Below, one piece after another: positions 23,923 to 32,341 of a stretch of DNA of 34,442 bases. The position numbers and the translations under genes were made by a program. Position 1 is the stretch's first letter. Every line of letters begins with the position of its first letter. The notes under the pieces were generated by a model. It saw only the letters and a program-made list of their open reading frames with translations, was not told the origin of the DNA and searched no databases. Origin of the DNA: Gammaproteobacteria bacterium (GTDB lineage: Bacteria > Pseudomonadota > Gammaproteobacteria > UBA6429 > Thiohalophilaceae); contig JASBTR010000135.1 of the NCBI GenBank assembly GCA_030148325.1, positions 1 through 34,442 on the forward strand, written 5' to 3'.

Positions 23923-24579
23923 ATGAAAATTACCGAACAGGAACGCGATGCCGTTTACAAAACAATCTATAACCGTCGCGATACTCGTGCAGAGTTTAAG
24001 CCCGATCCTGTCCCTGACGATGTGTTGAACCGTATTCTCTATGCCGCTCACCATGCGCCCAGCGTGGGCTTTATGCAGCCCTGGGATTTTATTGTCGTTC
24101 GGGACAGGAAAGTAAAACAATCGATCAAAGACGGCTTTGAGCTTGCTCATCGTGAGGCGGCGGAAATGTTTGAGGGTGAGCGACGGGAAAAATATCGTTC
24201 CTTCAAACTCGAAGGTATTATGGAAGCGCCGCTTGGGATCTGTGTTACCTGCGATCGCAGTCGAACCGGTGATGTGGTTATTGGTCGCACTGCTAACCCG
24301 GAAATGGACCTGTACAGCTCGGTTTGCGCGGTTCAGAACTTATGGCTGGCGGCGCGTGCGGAAAATCTCGGCCTTGGCTGGGTCAGTATTATTCATCATG
24401 ATGCATTAAGAGAGATCCTGGGCATTCCGGAACATATCGTTCCGGTTGCTTATCTGTGTATCGGTTATGTCAGCCATTTCCACGAAAAGCCCGAGCTTGA
24501 AAAAGCGGGCTGGTTGCCGCGCATGTCGGTTGAATCGCTTATTCATTATGATCAGTGGTCCAAACCCTCTTCCGTATGA
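23923..24579 (+). CDS. bluB: 5,6-dimethylbenzimidazole synthase BluB
   Basis: Nitroreductase-fold enzyme that breaks down FMNH2 with O2 to give the lower ligand of B12. It is 218 residues. R-R-D-T-R-A-E-F at 18-25 and APSVGFMQPWDF (46-57) are diagnostic, the latter giving the flavin- and O2-handling loop. SHFHEKPELEKAGW near the C-terminus is also typical. O2 dependence of this step implies growth with oxygen at least part of the time. The stop overlaps the cbiD start (ATGA). Confidence 0.96.
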   Translation: MKITEQERDAVYKTIYNRRDTRAEFKPDPVPDDVLNRILYAAHHAPSVGFMQPWDFIVVRDRKVKQSIKDGFELAHREAAEMFEGERREKYRSFKLEGIMEAPLGICVTCDRSRTGDVVIGRTANPEMDLYSSVCAVQNLWLAARAENLGLGWVSIIHHDALREILGIPEHIVPVAYLCIGYVSHFHEKPELEKAGWLPRMSVESLIHYDQWSKPSSV

Positions 24580-25697
24580 AGCCTGTTCGTAAAAAAAAGA
24601 AAAAAGGAACACGCAAGGGATTTACCACGGGTGCCTGTTCGGCGGCCGCCGCTCGGGCCGCAACCCTGGGGCTGGTGCATGGGGTGGTGCCTGAGGAAGT
24701 AGAGTGTATTCTTCCCAATGAGCAGCAGGTGCGTTTTACTGTAAGCGAACCATTTTGTGAGAATGGCCATGCGCATGCGGTGGTGATCAAGGATGCCGGT
24801 GATGATCCCGATTGCACCGACAGGGCGCGCTTAACCGCCGATGTGCGTGCCTTGCCGGAGCATCCTGATGAGATTCGAATTCTGGGAGGGCAGGGCGTAG
24901 GCCGCGTTACCATGCAGGGGCTGGGGCTGGAAGTCGGTGGCCCGGCGATTAATAAATCGCCGCGTAAAAATATAGAAAAAAATGTGCGTCAGGCGGCGGG
25001 TGGTTTGCTCAAAACAAGCGGACTCGAGGTCACCATCTCGGTGCCGGGTGGTGAGAAAATGGCAAAGAAGACGCTCAATCCGCGCCTGGGCATACTCGAC
25101 GGCATTTCTATTCTGGGCACCACCGGCATCGTCCATCCTTATTCTACCGCTGCATTTCGAGACAGTGTGATCCAGGGCATTCAGATTGCTGCAGCCCAGG
25201 GACAGGATACCGTGGTCCTGACCACGGGTGGGCGTACGGAAAAATTTGTTATGCGGGAACTGCCAAATCTGGCCCCCGCCTGTTTTGTACAGATGGGCGA
25301 CTTCCTCAAGTATGCGATTGATACCGTTGTGAACGAGGGGATCCAGCACATTATTTTCGGCGGCATGGTCGGCAAGCTAACCAAGATCGCCCAGGGGGAA
25401 ACCATTACCCACGCCAATCGCAATGCGGTGAATACGGATCTGCTGGCTGAACTCGTTGCTGGCATTGGTGCGCCGGAGGAAGTCTGTGAGGAAATTCGCG
25501 CCGGACAGACAGCTCGTTATGCCAGCGAACGCATGCAGGAGTTGGGGCTGTTGCAGGAGTTCTACCAGGCGCTGGGCGAAAGGGTGATTGAGACGCTGGG
25601 CAGGCGTTATCCCGGGAAGTTCGACATCCGGATTTTGATCTGTGACTTTGAAGGGAACTGGCAGGCCGAGATAAACGGGAGACAGCGGCATGACTGA
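24576..25697 (+). CDS. cbiD: Cobalt-precorrin-5B C1-methyltransferase
   Basis: Methylates C1 in the cobalt-early corrin pathway, and is a marker of that route. The ATG at 24576 (373 residues, MKPVRKKKKKGTRKGFTTGA) is preferred because it overlaps the bluB stop; the ATG at 24555 would add seven residues inside bluB. TTGACSAAAARAA is the family signature, followed by IPGGEKMAKKTLNPRLGI-like (V-P-G-G-E-K-M-A-K-K-T-L-N) and ISILGTTGIVHPYS. The lysine-rich start (K-K-K-K-K) is unusual but harmless. It overlaps cbiET by eight bases. Confidence 0.96.
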   Translation: MKPVRKKKKKGTRKGFTTGACSAAAARAATLGLVHGVVPEEVECILPNEQQVRFTVSEPFCENGHAHAVVIKDAGDDPDCTDRARLTADVRALPEHPDEIRILGGQGVGRVTMQGLGLEVGGPAINKSPRKNIEKNVRQAAGGLLKTSGLEVTISVPGGEKMAKKTLNPRLGILDGISILGTTGIVHPYSTAAFRDSVIQGIQIAAAQGQDTVVLTTGGRTEKFVMRELPNLAPACFVQMGDFLKYAIDTVVNEGIQHIIFGGMVGKLTKIAQGETITHANRNAVNTDLLAELVAGIGAPEEVCEEIRAGQTARYASERMQELGLLQEFYQALGERVIETLGRRYPGKFDIRILICDFEGNWQAEINGRQRHD

Positions 25698-26988
25698 AGC
25701 CTGTCTGATAATAGGCGTACTGGATGATGGCGAACAAAGTCTTAGCGTTGCCGCCCGGGACAGCATTCGTCAGGCTGATGTTGTCATTGGCGGCCTGCGC
25801 ACCCTGTCGTTATTTAAAAACGTATTTAATAAAAAAGCGGTAACGCATGATTTAACCGGTTCTTTGAGCAAAGTGCCGGAGTGGATTAACGCGGCGCAGG
25901 AAAAAGGGCGGTCGGTTGTGGTGCTGGCTACGGGCGATCCCCTTTGTCACGGCATTGGCCGTTATCTGATTAAAAAACTGGGACAGGAATGTTGCACGAT
26001 CGTGCCTAATCTTTCCATGCTGCAACTGGCCTGTGCGCGTCTGGGCCTGGCCTGGCAGGGACTCGAAATTTATTCCGTGCATAGTCGTGATGCCGGTGAA
26101 TGGGAAACGGGTGCAGGATCTGAACATGGTTTTTATCCTTTATTAGAGGCTGTGTGCAAACATGATTTGATCGCGGTATTTACCAGCCCGGAAAACACGC
26201 CGGATCGCATCGCCCGCATGTTGCTGCGCGAAGGACTGGGCGATGATTTTGTCATTTCCGTCGCTGAATGCCTGTTGCGTGAGAACGAGCGCATCATAAA
26301 AGATATTCCTGTCGCGGAGGCCGCTGAGCAAAGTTTCGTTGATCCCAACATGGTGATCCTGCAACGTCAGACGGCACAGGTAGAGAACGTGTTGTTTGGT
26401 CGTGCGGATAATACTTTTTCTCAGCGTAAGCCAGACAAGGGTTTGATCACAAAACTTGAAGTGCGCGCGGTATCACTGGCGCGTATGCAACTGCGTTCCG
26501 ACAGCATCGTCTGGGATATTGGTGCGGGGTCCGGTTCGGTGGGTCTGGAAGCCGCGCGCCTGTGTTCGAATGGTTATGTCTATGCAATAGAAAAAAATGC
26601 GCAGGACGTTGCGATTGTAAAAGAAAACAGGCAGCGTATGGCGATTTTCAATCACCGCATCGTGCATGACAAAGCACCGGCAAAACTTGATGACTGGCCC
26701 GACCCCGATGCGATTTTCATCGGTGGTTCCGGTGGTGAACTGGCCGACCTGATTCAAGTATGTTTATCCCGACTGCGATCATCCGGCTGGCTGGTGATGA
26801 ATTTTGTTACTCTGGAAAACCTTGCCGAGGCAACGCGAATACTCAAACAAACAGCGGCCAACTGGGATGTGACGCAACTGCAGGCCAGCCGCAGTCAGCC
26901 CATTTTGCATATGCAGCGTATGCAGGCGGAGAACCCGGTCTGGATCGTCTGCGCACAGAAAACAGATCAGGAGAATAAATATGAGTAA
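25690..26988 (+). CDS. cbiET: (Cobalt-)precorrin-6B/7 methyltransferase-decarboxylase, CbiE-CbiT fusion (CobL-like)
   Basis: Methylates C5 and C15 and removes the acetate carboxylate at C12. It is 432 residues. The N-terminal CbiE domain (1-210) has the methylase motif V-L-A-T-G-D-P-L-C-H-G-I-G (78-90). The C-terminal CbiT domain (from about 240) has the SAM loop W-D-I-G-A-G-S-G-S-V-G (275-285) and IFIGGSGGEL. The fusion order is that of CobL. It overlaps cbiD and cbiL by eight bases each. Confidence 0.95.
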   Translation: MTEACLIIGVLDDGEQSLSVAARDSIRQADVVIGGLRTLSLFKNVFNKKAVTHDLTGSLSKVPEWINAAQEKGRSVVVLATGDPLCHGIGRYLIKKLGQECCTIVPNLSMLQLACARLGLAWQGLEIYSVHSRDAGEWETGAGSEHGFYPLLEAVCKHDLIAVFTSPENTPDRIARMLLREGLGDDFVISVAECLLRENERIIKDIPVAEAAEQSFVDPNMVILQRQTAQVENVLFGRADNTFSQRKPDKGLITKLEVRAVSLARMQLRSDSIVWDIGAGSGSVGLEAARLCSNGYVYAIEKNAQDVAIVKENRQRMAIFNHRIVHDKAPAKLDDWPDPDAIFIGGSGGELADLIQVCLSRLRSSGWLVMNFVTLENLAEATRILKQTAANWDVTQLQASRSQPILHMQRMQAENPVWIVCAQKTDQENKYE

Positions 26989-27775
26989 CAAGCCGATCGG
27001 CGTGTTATATGGCGTATCTCTGGGACCCGGCGATCCGGATTTGATTACCCGCCACGCCTGGTCGCTGCTACAGCGAAGCGATACGGTCTGGACTTATCCT
27101 GTGCGCAGTAAAAAAAGTGACAGCTATGCGCTGGATATTGTTCTGCGCGCCGGCCTGTCACTGCCGGCGGCACATCAGGCGCTGGTTTTTCCCATGACCC
27201 ACGACCAGGAAAAACTGGCGAAATACTGGTTGCAGGCGGCTGAGCTTATTCTGGCCAGATTGCAGGCCGGAGAGGATGTGCTGTTTCTGGTGGAAGGAGA
27301 TGCGTCCACCTATTCGACCTTTGGCCATCTGGCGCGGACGCTGCTTTCTCTGGATGCGCGTATTCAGGTTGAAACGCTTGCCGGGGTCTGTTCATTTAAT
27401 GCCGCTGCCGCGCGCCTGCAAACATCACTGGCCGATACCGATGACACCATTGCGATTATCCCGGCCAGCTATGGTGTTACGGTCATTGATGAATTACTCA
27501 GGCAGTTTGATACGCTGGTGTTGCTCAAGGTCAAACCGCTGATGGATGAAATTATCGATTTACTGTCGCAGCGTAATCTTGTTCAGCACAGTCAGTTCAT
27601 CGAAAAAGCCGGGACCCCGGATGAACACATTGTGAAGGATATCTCGACCTTAAAGGGAACGACAGTTAACTACCTGTCTCTGTTGCTGGTGAAAAATCCG
27701 CATCGCGAACGGGGGAAGCCTGTTCGCGGTTGCCGCAGCAGGGCCGAGCATGAAAAGACAGGGATCCCGGCATGA
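26981..27775 (+). CDS. cbiL: (Cobalt-)precorrin-2 C20-methyltransferase
   Basis: SAM-dependent methylase acting on cobalt-factor II/precorrin-2; named cobI in the aerobic pathway. V-S-L-G-P-G-D-P-D-L-I (13-23) binds SAM, and V-E-G-D-A-S-T-Y-S-T-F and V-C-S-F-N-A-A-A-A-R are family motifs. The catalytic part ends at about residue 240 (N-Y-L-S-L-L-L-V-K). The remaining roughly 24 residues (HRERGKPVRGCRSRAEHEKT...) are atypical, basic and encoded by a palindrome (27704-27729), so they seem to be a repeat-derived extension. It overlaps cbiG by four bases. Confidence 0.95.
   Translation: MSNKPIGVLYGVSLGPGDPDLITRHAWSLLQRSDTVWTYPVRSKKSDSYALDIVLRAGLSLPAAHQALVFPMTHDQEKLAKYWLQAAELILARLQAGEDVLFLVEGDASTYSTFGHLARTLLSLDARIQVETLAGVCSFNAAAARLQTSLADTDDTIAIIPASYGVTVIDELLRQFDTLVLLKVKPLMDEIIDLLSQRNLVQHSQFIEKAGTPDEHIVKDISTLKGTTVNYLSLLLVKNPHRERGKPVRGCRSRAEHEKTGIPA
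27704..27729. repeat. Palindrome in the cbiL 3' end
   Basis: CGCGAAC (27704-27710) and GTTCGCG (27722-27728) are inverted around GGGGGAAGCCT. It encodes part of the basic C-terminal extension of CbiL. It resembles half of a REP-type element. Confidence 0.65.
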
Positions 27776-28524
27776 CGGAAAGAGTGCGTATCGCAATGCT
27801 GGCGATTACCAAACATGCCGCCGGACAGGTGAGGGCGGCCGGACTGAAAATGCCTGAAGCCGATATTATTGTTTCCGAAAAGTTTGCGCATGTTATGCAG
27901 GGGCTGTCGAATAAAGTAATTGTCAGCAGCGGCCCGTTGCGGCCACAGATGGGCGGCATTTTTTCCAGTTACGATCAGCTTGCTTTTTTTGTTTCGATTG
28001 GTGCAGTAGTGCGCCTGATTGCGCCGCACCTCAAGTCCAAGGAAGAAGATCCGGGCGTGGTGGCAGTGGATGACATGGCACGTTTTGTTGTTCCAATACT
28101 TTCCGGTCATCTGGGCGGCGCCAATGCTTTTGCCGAACAACTGGCGGGAATACTCGGGGCGACGGCGGTGCTGACTACGGCCTCTGATGCCGGTAACACG
28201 CTTGCAGTCGATATTCTGGGTCGTGAGCTGGGCTGGAAGCTGGAAGCGCCGAAGATCAATGTTACCCGTGTTTCAGCGGATGTCGTCAATGAAGAGGCCG
28301 TCGCGCTGGTGCAGGAATGCGGCAGTAAAGACTGGTGGAGGCGAACAACGCCAATCCCGAAAAATATACATTTGTTTGATGATTTTAAACAGGTTGATCT
28401 TGAGCGCTATAAATCCGTGTTGTGGATTACGCAGCGTGATGTCCCCGATGAACTCTGGCAACAACTGCATGAGCGTCTGGTGGTCTACCGCCCGCCGGAA
28501 GGACAGGCGAATGACCGGATTTGA
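27772..28524 (+). CDS. cbiG: Cobalt-precorrin-5A hydrolase, N-terminal and central domains (CbiG)
   Basis: Opens the delta-lactone of cobalt-precorrin-5A and releases acetaldehyde; characteristic of the cobalt-early route. It is 250 residues, against about 340 for full CbiG. The core motifs are present: FFVSIGAVVRLIAPHL (72-87), DPGVVAVDD (93-101) and VPILSGHLGGANAFAEQLA (107-125). The usual C-terminal CobE-like domain is missing here and is encoded by the next gene in another frame, overlapping by 14 bases. The reading frame ends cleanly in a linker (P-P-E-G-Q-A-N-D-R-I), so this looks like a real split rather than a sequencing frameshift. Confidence 0.93.
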   Translation: MTERVRIAMLAITKHAAGQVRAAGLKMPEADIIVSEKFAHVMQGLSNKVIVSSGPLRPQMGGIFSSYDQLAFFVSIGAVVRLIAPHLKSKEEDPGVVAVDDMARFVVPILSGHLGGANAFAEQLAGILGATAVLTTASDAGNTLAVDILGRELGWKLEAPKINVTRVSADVVNEEAVALVQECGSKDWWRRTTPIPKNIHLFDDFKQVDLERYKSVLWITQRDVPDELWQQLHERLVVYRPPEGQANDRI

Positions 28525-28915
28525 AAAAATCATTCTTGGCATCGGGTGTGATCGCAATACGGTTTTACAAACGCTGGAAACGGCGGTGGATCTGGCGTTG
28601 AAAGAAATACAGCAAACCCATGCCGCAGTCACGGCGATGGCGACCATCGACAAAAAAAATGATGAGCTTGCATTGCTGGCGCTGTCTCGTAAACGAAACT
28701 GGCCGTTGTGGTTTTACCCGGCTGAACAACTGGCGCAGGTCGAGGTGCCCAATCCGTCGGAAGTGGTGCGCAAATACATGGGCACACCGGCAGTGTCCGA
28801 GGCGGCGGCCATGCTTGCGGCCAACACGGGGGTTGATGATCTGTTGCTGGAAAAATTCAAATACCGAGGTGAAGACAATAAAAATGCCACGGTATCGATA
28901 GTGAGGTTACGATAA
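28511..28915 (+). CDS. cobE: CobE/CbiG C-terminal domain protein
   Basis: A 134-residue stand-alone version of the CbiG C-terminal domain, also known as CobE. I-L-G-I-G-C-D-R-N-T (8-17) is the family signature at the first strand, and VPNPSEVVRKYMGTPAVSEAAA (about 78-99) is the conserved central motif. The ATG lies 14 bases before the cbiG stop, in a different frame, so ribosomes would re-initiate. The stop shares one base with the next ATG (TAATG). Free CobE exists in pseudomonads, which supports a functional split. Confidence 0.92.
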   Translation: MTGFEKIILGIGCDRNTVLQTLETAVDLALKEIQQTHAAVTAMATIDKKNDELALLALSRKRNWPLWFYPAEQLAQVEVPNPSEVVRKYMGTPAVSEAAAMLAANTGVDDLLLEKFKYRGEDNKNATVSIVRLR

Positions 28916-30273
28916 TGAGTAAAGGAAAAATTTTCCTGGTCGGTTTCGGTCCGGGTTCTGAATTACATATGAGCGTGCGAGCACTGCAGGCCATCGAAGA
29001 ATCGGATGTGGTGATTGGTTATTCGACCTACATTCGACTGGTAAAGAACCTGCTCGATGGCAAGCAAGTTGTGCGTAAGGGCATGACTGAAGAAATCGAT
29101 CGTTGCATTCAGGCTTACGAGCATGCACAGCAGGGAAAAACAGTCGCATTGATTTCATCCGGTGACATTGGTGTTTATGGCATGGCCGGGCCGACTTATG
29201 AGGTGCTGCTGCAATCAGGCTGGACGCCGGATAGTGATATCGAAGTGGAAATTGTTCCCGGTACGACAGCGTTGTCCGCTTCCGCCTCATTGGTAGGCGC
29301 GCCGTTGACCCATGATTTCTGTTCAATCTCACTCTCTGATTTATTGACGCCCTGGCCGGTGATCGCCAAACGCCTGGATGCGGCCGGGCGCAGTGATTTT
29401 GTCATCGCTCTGTATAACCCCAAAAGCGGCCGCCGCACAGAGCAAATTGCAGAGGCACAACGGATTTTATTACAGTACCGCAAAGCGGATACCCCTGTTG
29501 CCATTGTCAAGTCCGCCTATCGCAATCTGCAGGACATCCAGATGGTGCGCCTGGATGAAATGAAGGACTGTAATATCGGTATGTTGACGACTGTACTCAT
29601 CGGCAACAGCAGCACCTTCATGCAGGAAGGCCTGATGATCACGCCGCGCGGTTATCGGAATAAATATGACGGCATCACGGGCGAGACACTGGACGGTGAA
29701 AAACGCGGTCGTTCTCTTGGTATGGGACTGGATGGCTGGAAGGCCTGTGTGCGCCAACACCTGCGCAACAACCCCGGGGATAGCCTGCAGACCGTTACTC
29801 GTCATTTTGATACCGAGCCGGGTGAGGTTCTGTCAGCTATTGCCGAGGCCTCTGAGAACGATTACGCCGGTGATTTTTCCGCCCTGATGGCAATGCGCGA
29901 AAGCCTGACAGGCATTATGCAGGCGCTGCAGCAGTGGGGGCTGTTACGCGCGGTTGTGCGCAGTGAGGCGGGTGCGGTCAGTGAACTGTTCATGCATGCC
30001 GGTGATCTTGAACTGTCAGAGGAGAAGCTGAAAATAGAAAACGAACATTTTCATCTACATGTTGACTGCTCCAGTATAGCGAATGTCTGGCTGCTGCGCT
30101 GCGCTGAAGACATGCGCGGAATCTATTTTACCGACAGCTTAAATCGAATCGTATTCAACCTCTCCCTGTTGCGCAAGGACGGTGTATTTGATACGCATGC
30201 CCAGGAGAAGTTTGAGTGGTTATGGCGGGAATTAAGCTATAGCGAAGATGAAGACCTGGCGGTGAATGAATAA
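28915..30273 (+). CDS. cbiH: (Cobalt-)precorrin-3B C17-methyltransferase fused to a ChuX/HutX-like domain
   Basis: Ring-contracting methylase of the corrin pathway (CobJ/CbiH). The catalytic part is residues 1-250: L-V-G-F-G-P-G-S (8-15), V-I-G-Y-S-T-Y, S-S-G-D-I-G-V-Y-G-M-A-G (81-92), and A-L-Y-N-P-K-S-G-R-R (165-174). Typical enzymes end near residue 245. Here about 200 more residues follow after a linker. Residues 272-440 recall ChuX/HutX haem proteins: a helical start (VRQHLRNNPGDSLQTV), a WG-containing strand (L-Q-Q-W-G-L-L-R-A-V-V-R), E-H-F-H-L-H-V-D (377-384), then I-Y-F-T-D-S-L-N-R-I-V-F and the closing KFEWLWREL helix. The CxC4-6 cluster of CbiH60 is not seen. The domain call rests on visual similarity only. 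Confidence 0.9.
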   Translation: MSKGKIFLVGFGPGSELHMSVRALQAIEESDVVIGYSTYIRLVKNLLDGKQVVRKGMTEEIDRCIQAYEHAQQGKTVALISSGDIGVYGMAGPTYEVLLQSGWTPDSDIEVEIVPGTTALSASASLVGAPLTHDFCSISLSDLLTPWPVIAKRLDAAGRSDFVIALYNPKSGRRTEQIAEAQRILLQYRKADTPVAIVKSAYRNLQDIQMVRLDEMKDCNIGMLTTVLIGNSSTFMQEGLMITPRGYRNKYDGITGETLDGEKRGRSLGMGLDGWKACVRQHLRNNPGDSLQTVTRHFDTEPGEVLSAIAEASENDYAGDFSALMAMRESLTGIMQALQQWGLLRAVVRSEAGAVSELFMHAGDLELSEEKLKIENEHFHLHVDCSSIANVWLLRCAEDMRGIYFTDSLNRIVFNLSLLRKDGVFDTHAQEKFEWLWRELSYSEDEDLAVNE

Positions 30274-30303
30274 TCCGGGATACAACAAGGTGTACAGATT
30301 TAT

Positions 30304-31311
30304 ATGACAACACTGTTGCTCACACTCGTTGCCGCCCTGCTGCTGGATCGCCTGCTGGGGGAACCGCGTCGCTGGCATCCGCTGGTGGGTTTCGGTCGTC
30401 TGGTGACATGGCTGGAGAGCGACCTTAATGCCTGCCATGCAGGTTCGCCTTCAGGCGAACCTGTGCGGCTAAAGCCGCACCTACAATATAACTTTGCAGC
30501 AAGCAGTGGGGCGTTGTGTTGGGATAGATTAAAACAAAGATTGCGAGGCCTTATAAGTGTTGTGCTATTGACACTGCCTTTTACCGGTCTGCTTTTATAT
30601 ATTTATCAGTGGCAAACGATAGCAATTGTTGTAAATGTTCTTGTTCTTTATCTTGCCATCGGCGCACGCAGTCTCGTCGAACATGCTTATCAGGTGCGTG
30701 ATGCTCTGCGAGAAAAAAATATGGATCTTGCTCGCACTCGCACCGGTTATCTGGTAAGCCGGGATACGGAGCATATGAAGCCTCAGGACATGGCCCGTGC
30801 AACTATTGAGTCAACCCTTGAAAATGGCAGTGATGCACTGTTTGCACCGATGTTCTGGTTTTTGATCGCCGGTGCGCCCGGCGTTTTGTTTTATCGGCTG
30901 GTCAATACCCTGGATGCCATGTGGGGCTATAAGACGCCGCGTTATCGTCATTTCGGCTGGGCGGCAGCGCGGCTGGACGATGTGCTGAATTTCATACCCG
31001 CTCGGCTGACCGCATTGAGTTATGCCTGTACGGGTAAGTTTGTCAGCGCCATACAATGCTGGCTTAAGCAGGCCGATAAATGTGCCAGCCCCAATGCCGG
31101 GCCGGTGATGGCGGCGGGGGCGGGCGCGCTGGCCTTACAACTGGGTGGCCCGGCCAGTTATCATGGCCAGATGCAGCATCGTCCGCAGCTGGGCGCGGGC
31201 TCGCTTCCCGAAGCAGAAGATATCGATCAGGCCGTGAATTTACTCCGGCGCAGTCTCTGGCTGTGGTTGGTGTTGCTGGCGCTCATCTGGGGAGGAATCC
31301 AGTTTGCTTGA
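30304..31311 (+). CDS. cbiB: Adenosylcobinamide-phosphate synthase with in-frame REP insertion
   Basis: Membrane enzyme that attaches aminopropanol phosphate to adenosylcobyric acid. It is 335 residues with about four to five transmembrane helices. D-R-L-L-G-E-P-R-R-W-H-P-L-V-G-F-G (15-31) and ARTRTGYLVSRDTEHM are the CbiB signatures, as is A-T-I-E-S-T-L-E-N-G-S-D. Residues from about 43 to 70 (beginning A-C-H-A-G-S-P-S-G-E-P) match no family sequence I know and are encoded by two tandem palindromes. They fall in the loop after the first conserved motif, which may tolerate insertion. The start is ATG with AAGGTG upstream; it overlaps cobD by eight bases. Confidence 0.94.
   Translation: MTTLLLTLVAALLLDRLLGEPRRWHPLVGFGRLVTWLESDLNACHAGSPSGEPVRLKPHLQYNFAASSGALCWDRLKQRLRGLISVVLLTLPFTGLLLYIYQWQTIAIVVNVLVLYLAIGARSLVEHAYQVRDALREKNMDLARTRTGYLVSRDTEHMKPQDMARATIESTLENGSDALFAPMFWFLIAGAPGVLFYRLVNTLDAMWGYKTPRYRHFGWAAARLDDVLNFIPARLTALSYACTGKFVSAIQCWLKQADKCASPNAGPVMAAGAGALALQLGGPASYHGQMQHRPQLGAGSLPEAEDIDQAVNLLRRSLWLWLVLLALIWGGIQFA
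30439..30485. repeat. REP-like double palindrome inside cbiB
   Basis: AGGTTCGCCT (30441-30450) pairs with AGGCGAACCT (30453-30462), and GTGCGGCT (30463-30470) pairs with AGCCGCAC (30473-30480), followed by CTACAA. The second palindrome shares the CACCTACAA tail with the leader hairpin at 18347-18376. The reading frame stays open through it. Confidence 0.9.
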
Positions 31312-32341
31312 ACACGGTGGAAAGTTACGTCATGCCGCGCAACGTTATGGCATTCCTCTGCAACGGTGGATCGATCTTTCCACCGGCCTGAATCCGCAGG
31401 CCTGGCCGGTTGCCGATATTCCCGCAGCCGCCTGGCAACGTCTGCCAGAAGATGAAGACGGTCTGATCGAAATCGCTCAGGAATATTATGCGGCTGCCAA
31501 CTGCCTGCCCGTTGCCGGTTCACAGGCGGCTATCCAGACGCTGCCACAGTTGTACGCGGTAAATAGAACCAAACTTCGTGTTGGTATGCTTTCCCCCGCT
31601 TATGCCGAACATGCCTATGCCTGGCGACGTGCCGGGTTTGATGTTATCGCACTGGCTGCCGATGAAATTGAAGCGCAGGTGATGCAACTTGATCTGCTGC
31701 TGCTTGTGAATCCCAATAATCCCACCGGACATCTGTTTGAACCGGCGCAACTGTTACGCTGGTATCAGCAATTGGCTCTACGAGGCGGCAGCCTGATCGT
31801 GGATGAAGCCTTTATGGATCCAACGCCGGAAAAATCCCTGGTGACTTACACCGATCAGAAAGGACTTGTTGTACTGCGATCACTGGGTAAATTTTTCGGT
31901 CTGGCCGGGGCACGGGTGGGCTTTGTTTTTGCCGCGCCGGATTTCCTGGATCTTCTTGCGGATCTTCTCGGCCCCTGGCCGATCAGCGGGCCTTCGCGCA
32001 TTATTGCCAGTGCCGCCCTGGAGGATCGGGACTGGCACGCACGCACTCGTAAGAGGCTGGAGCAACAGAGTCAGCGCCTTGCCCGTTTGCTGACAGATAC
32101 AGGATTGCCGGCAACGGCGGGAACGGCCCTGTTTCAATGGGTTGAAACCGCGCATGCTGCATCCATTCATCAGCAACTTGCTCGACAGGCTGTTCTTACG
32201 CGCCTGTTTACTCAACCTTCCAGCCTGCGCTTTGGTCTGCCTGCGGATGAACAACAGTGGCAGCGTCTTGAGATGGCATTAAGCGAACTGGATTACCTGA
32301 ATGAAAGTCCAGGTGCCCTGTGTGAAGTGGCAGGCCGATGA
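31304..32341 (+). CDS. cobD: L-threonine-O-3-phosphate decarboxylase
   Basis: PLP enzyme supplying (R)-1-amino-2-propanol phosphate for the B12 nucleotide loop; called cobC in some species. It is 345 residues with class I/II aminotransferase fold: [28 protein letters not shown] (residues near 164-178), and the PLP Lys in [11 protein letters not shown]. Start TTG at 31304 has an excellent GGAGG (31291-31295) eight bases upstream and overlaps cbiB by eight bases. It functions directly with CbiB. Confidence 0.94.
   Translation: MLEHGGKLRHAAQRYGIPLQRWIDLSTGLNPQAWPVADIPAAAWQRLPEDEDGLIEIAQEYYAAANCLPVAGSQAAIQTLPQLYAVNRTKLRVGMLSPAYAEHAYAWRRAGFDVIALAADEIEAQVMQLDLLLLVNPNNPTGHLFEPAQLLRWYQQLALRGGSLIVDEAFMDPTPEKSLVTYTDQKGLVVLRSLGKFFGLAGARVGFVFAAPDFLDLLADLLGPWPISGPSRIIASAALEDRDWHARTRKRLEQQSQRLARLLTDTGLPATAGTALFQWVETAHAASIHQQLARQAVLTRLFTQPSSLRFGLPADEQQWQRLEMALSELDYLNESPGALCEVAGR

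Noticed and set aside
24555..24575. Upstream ATG for cbiD at 24555
   Set aside because: It would lie inside bluB without a ribosome site; the ATG at 24576 gives the usual ATGA overlap.
28915..30273. CbiH60-type Fe-S sulfite-reductase-like C-terminal domain
   Set aside because: The expected cluster of four cysteines is missing; only three scattered Cys (278, 385, 396) occur in that region.
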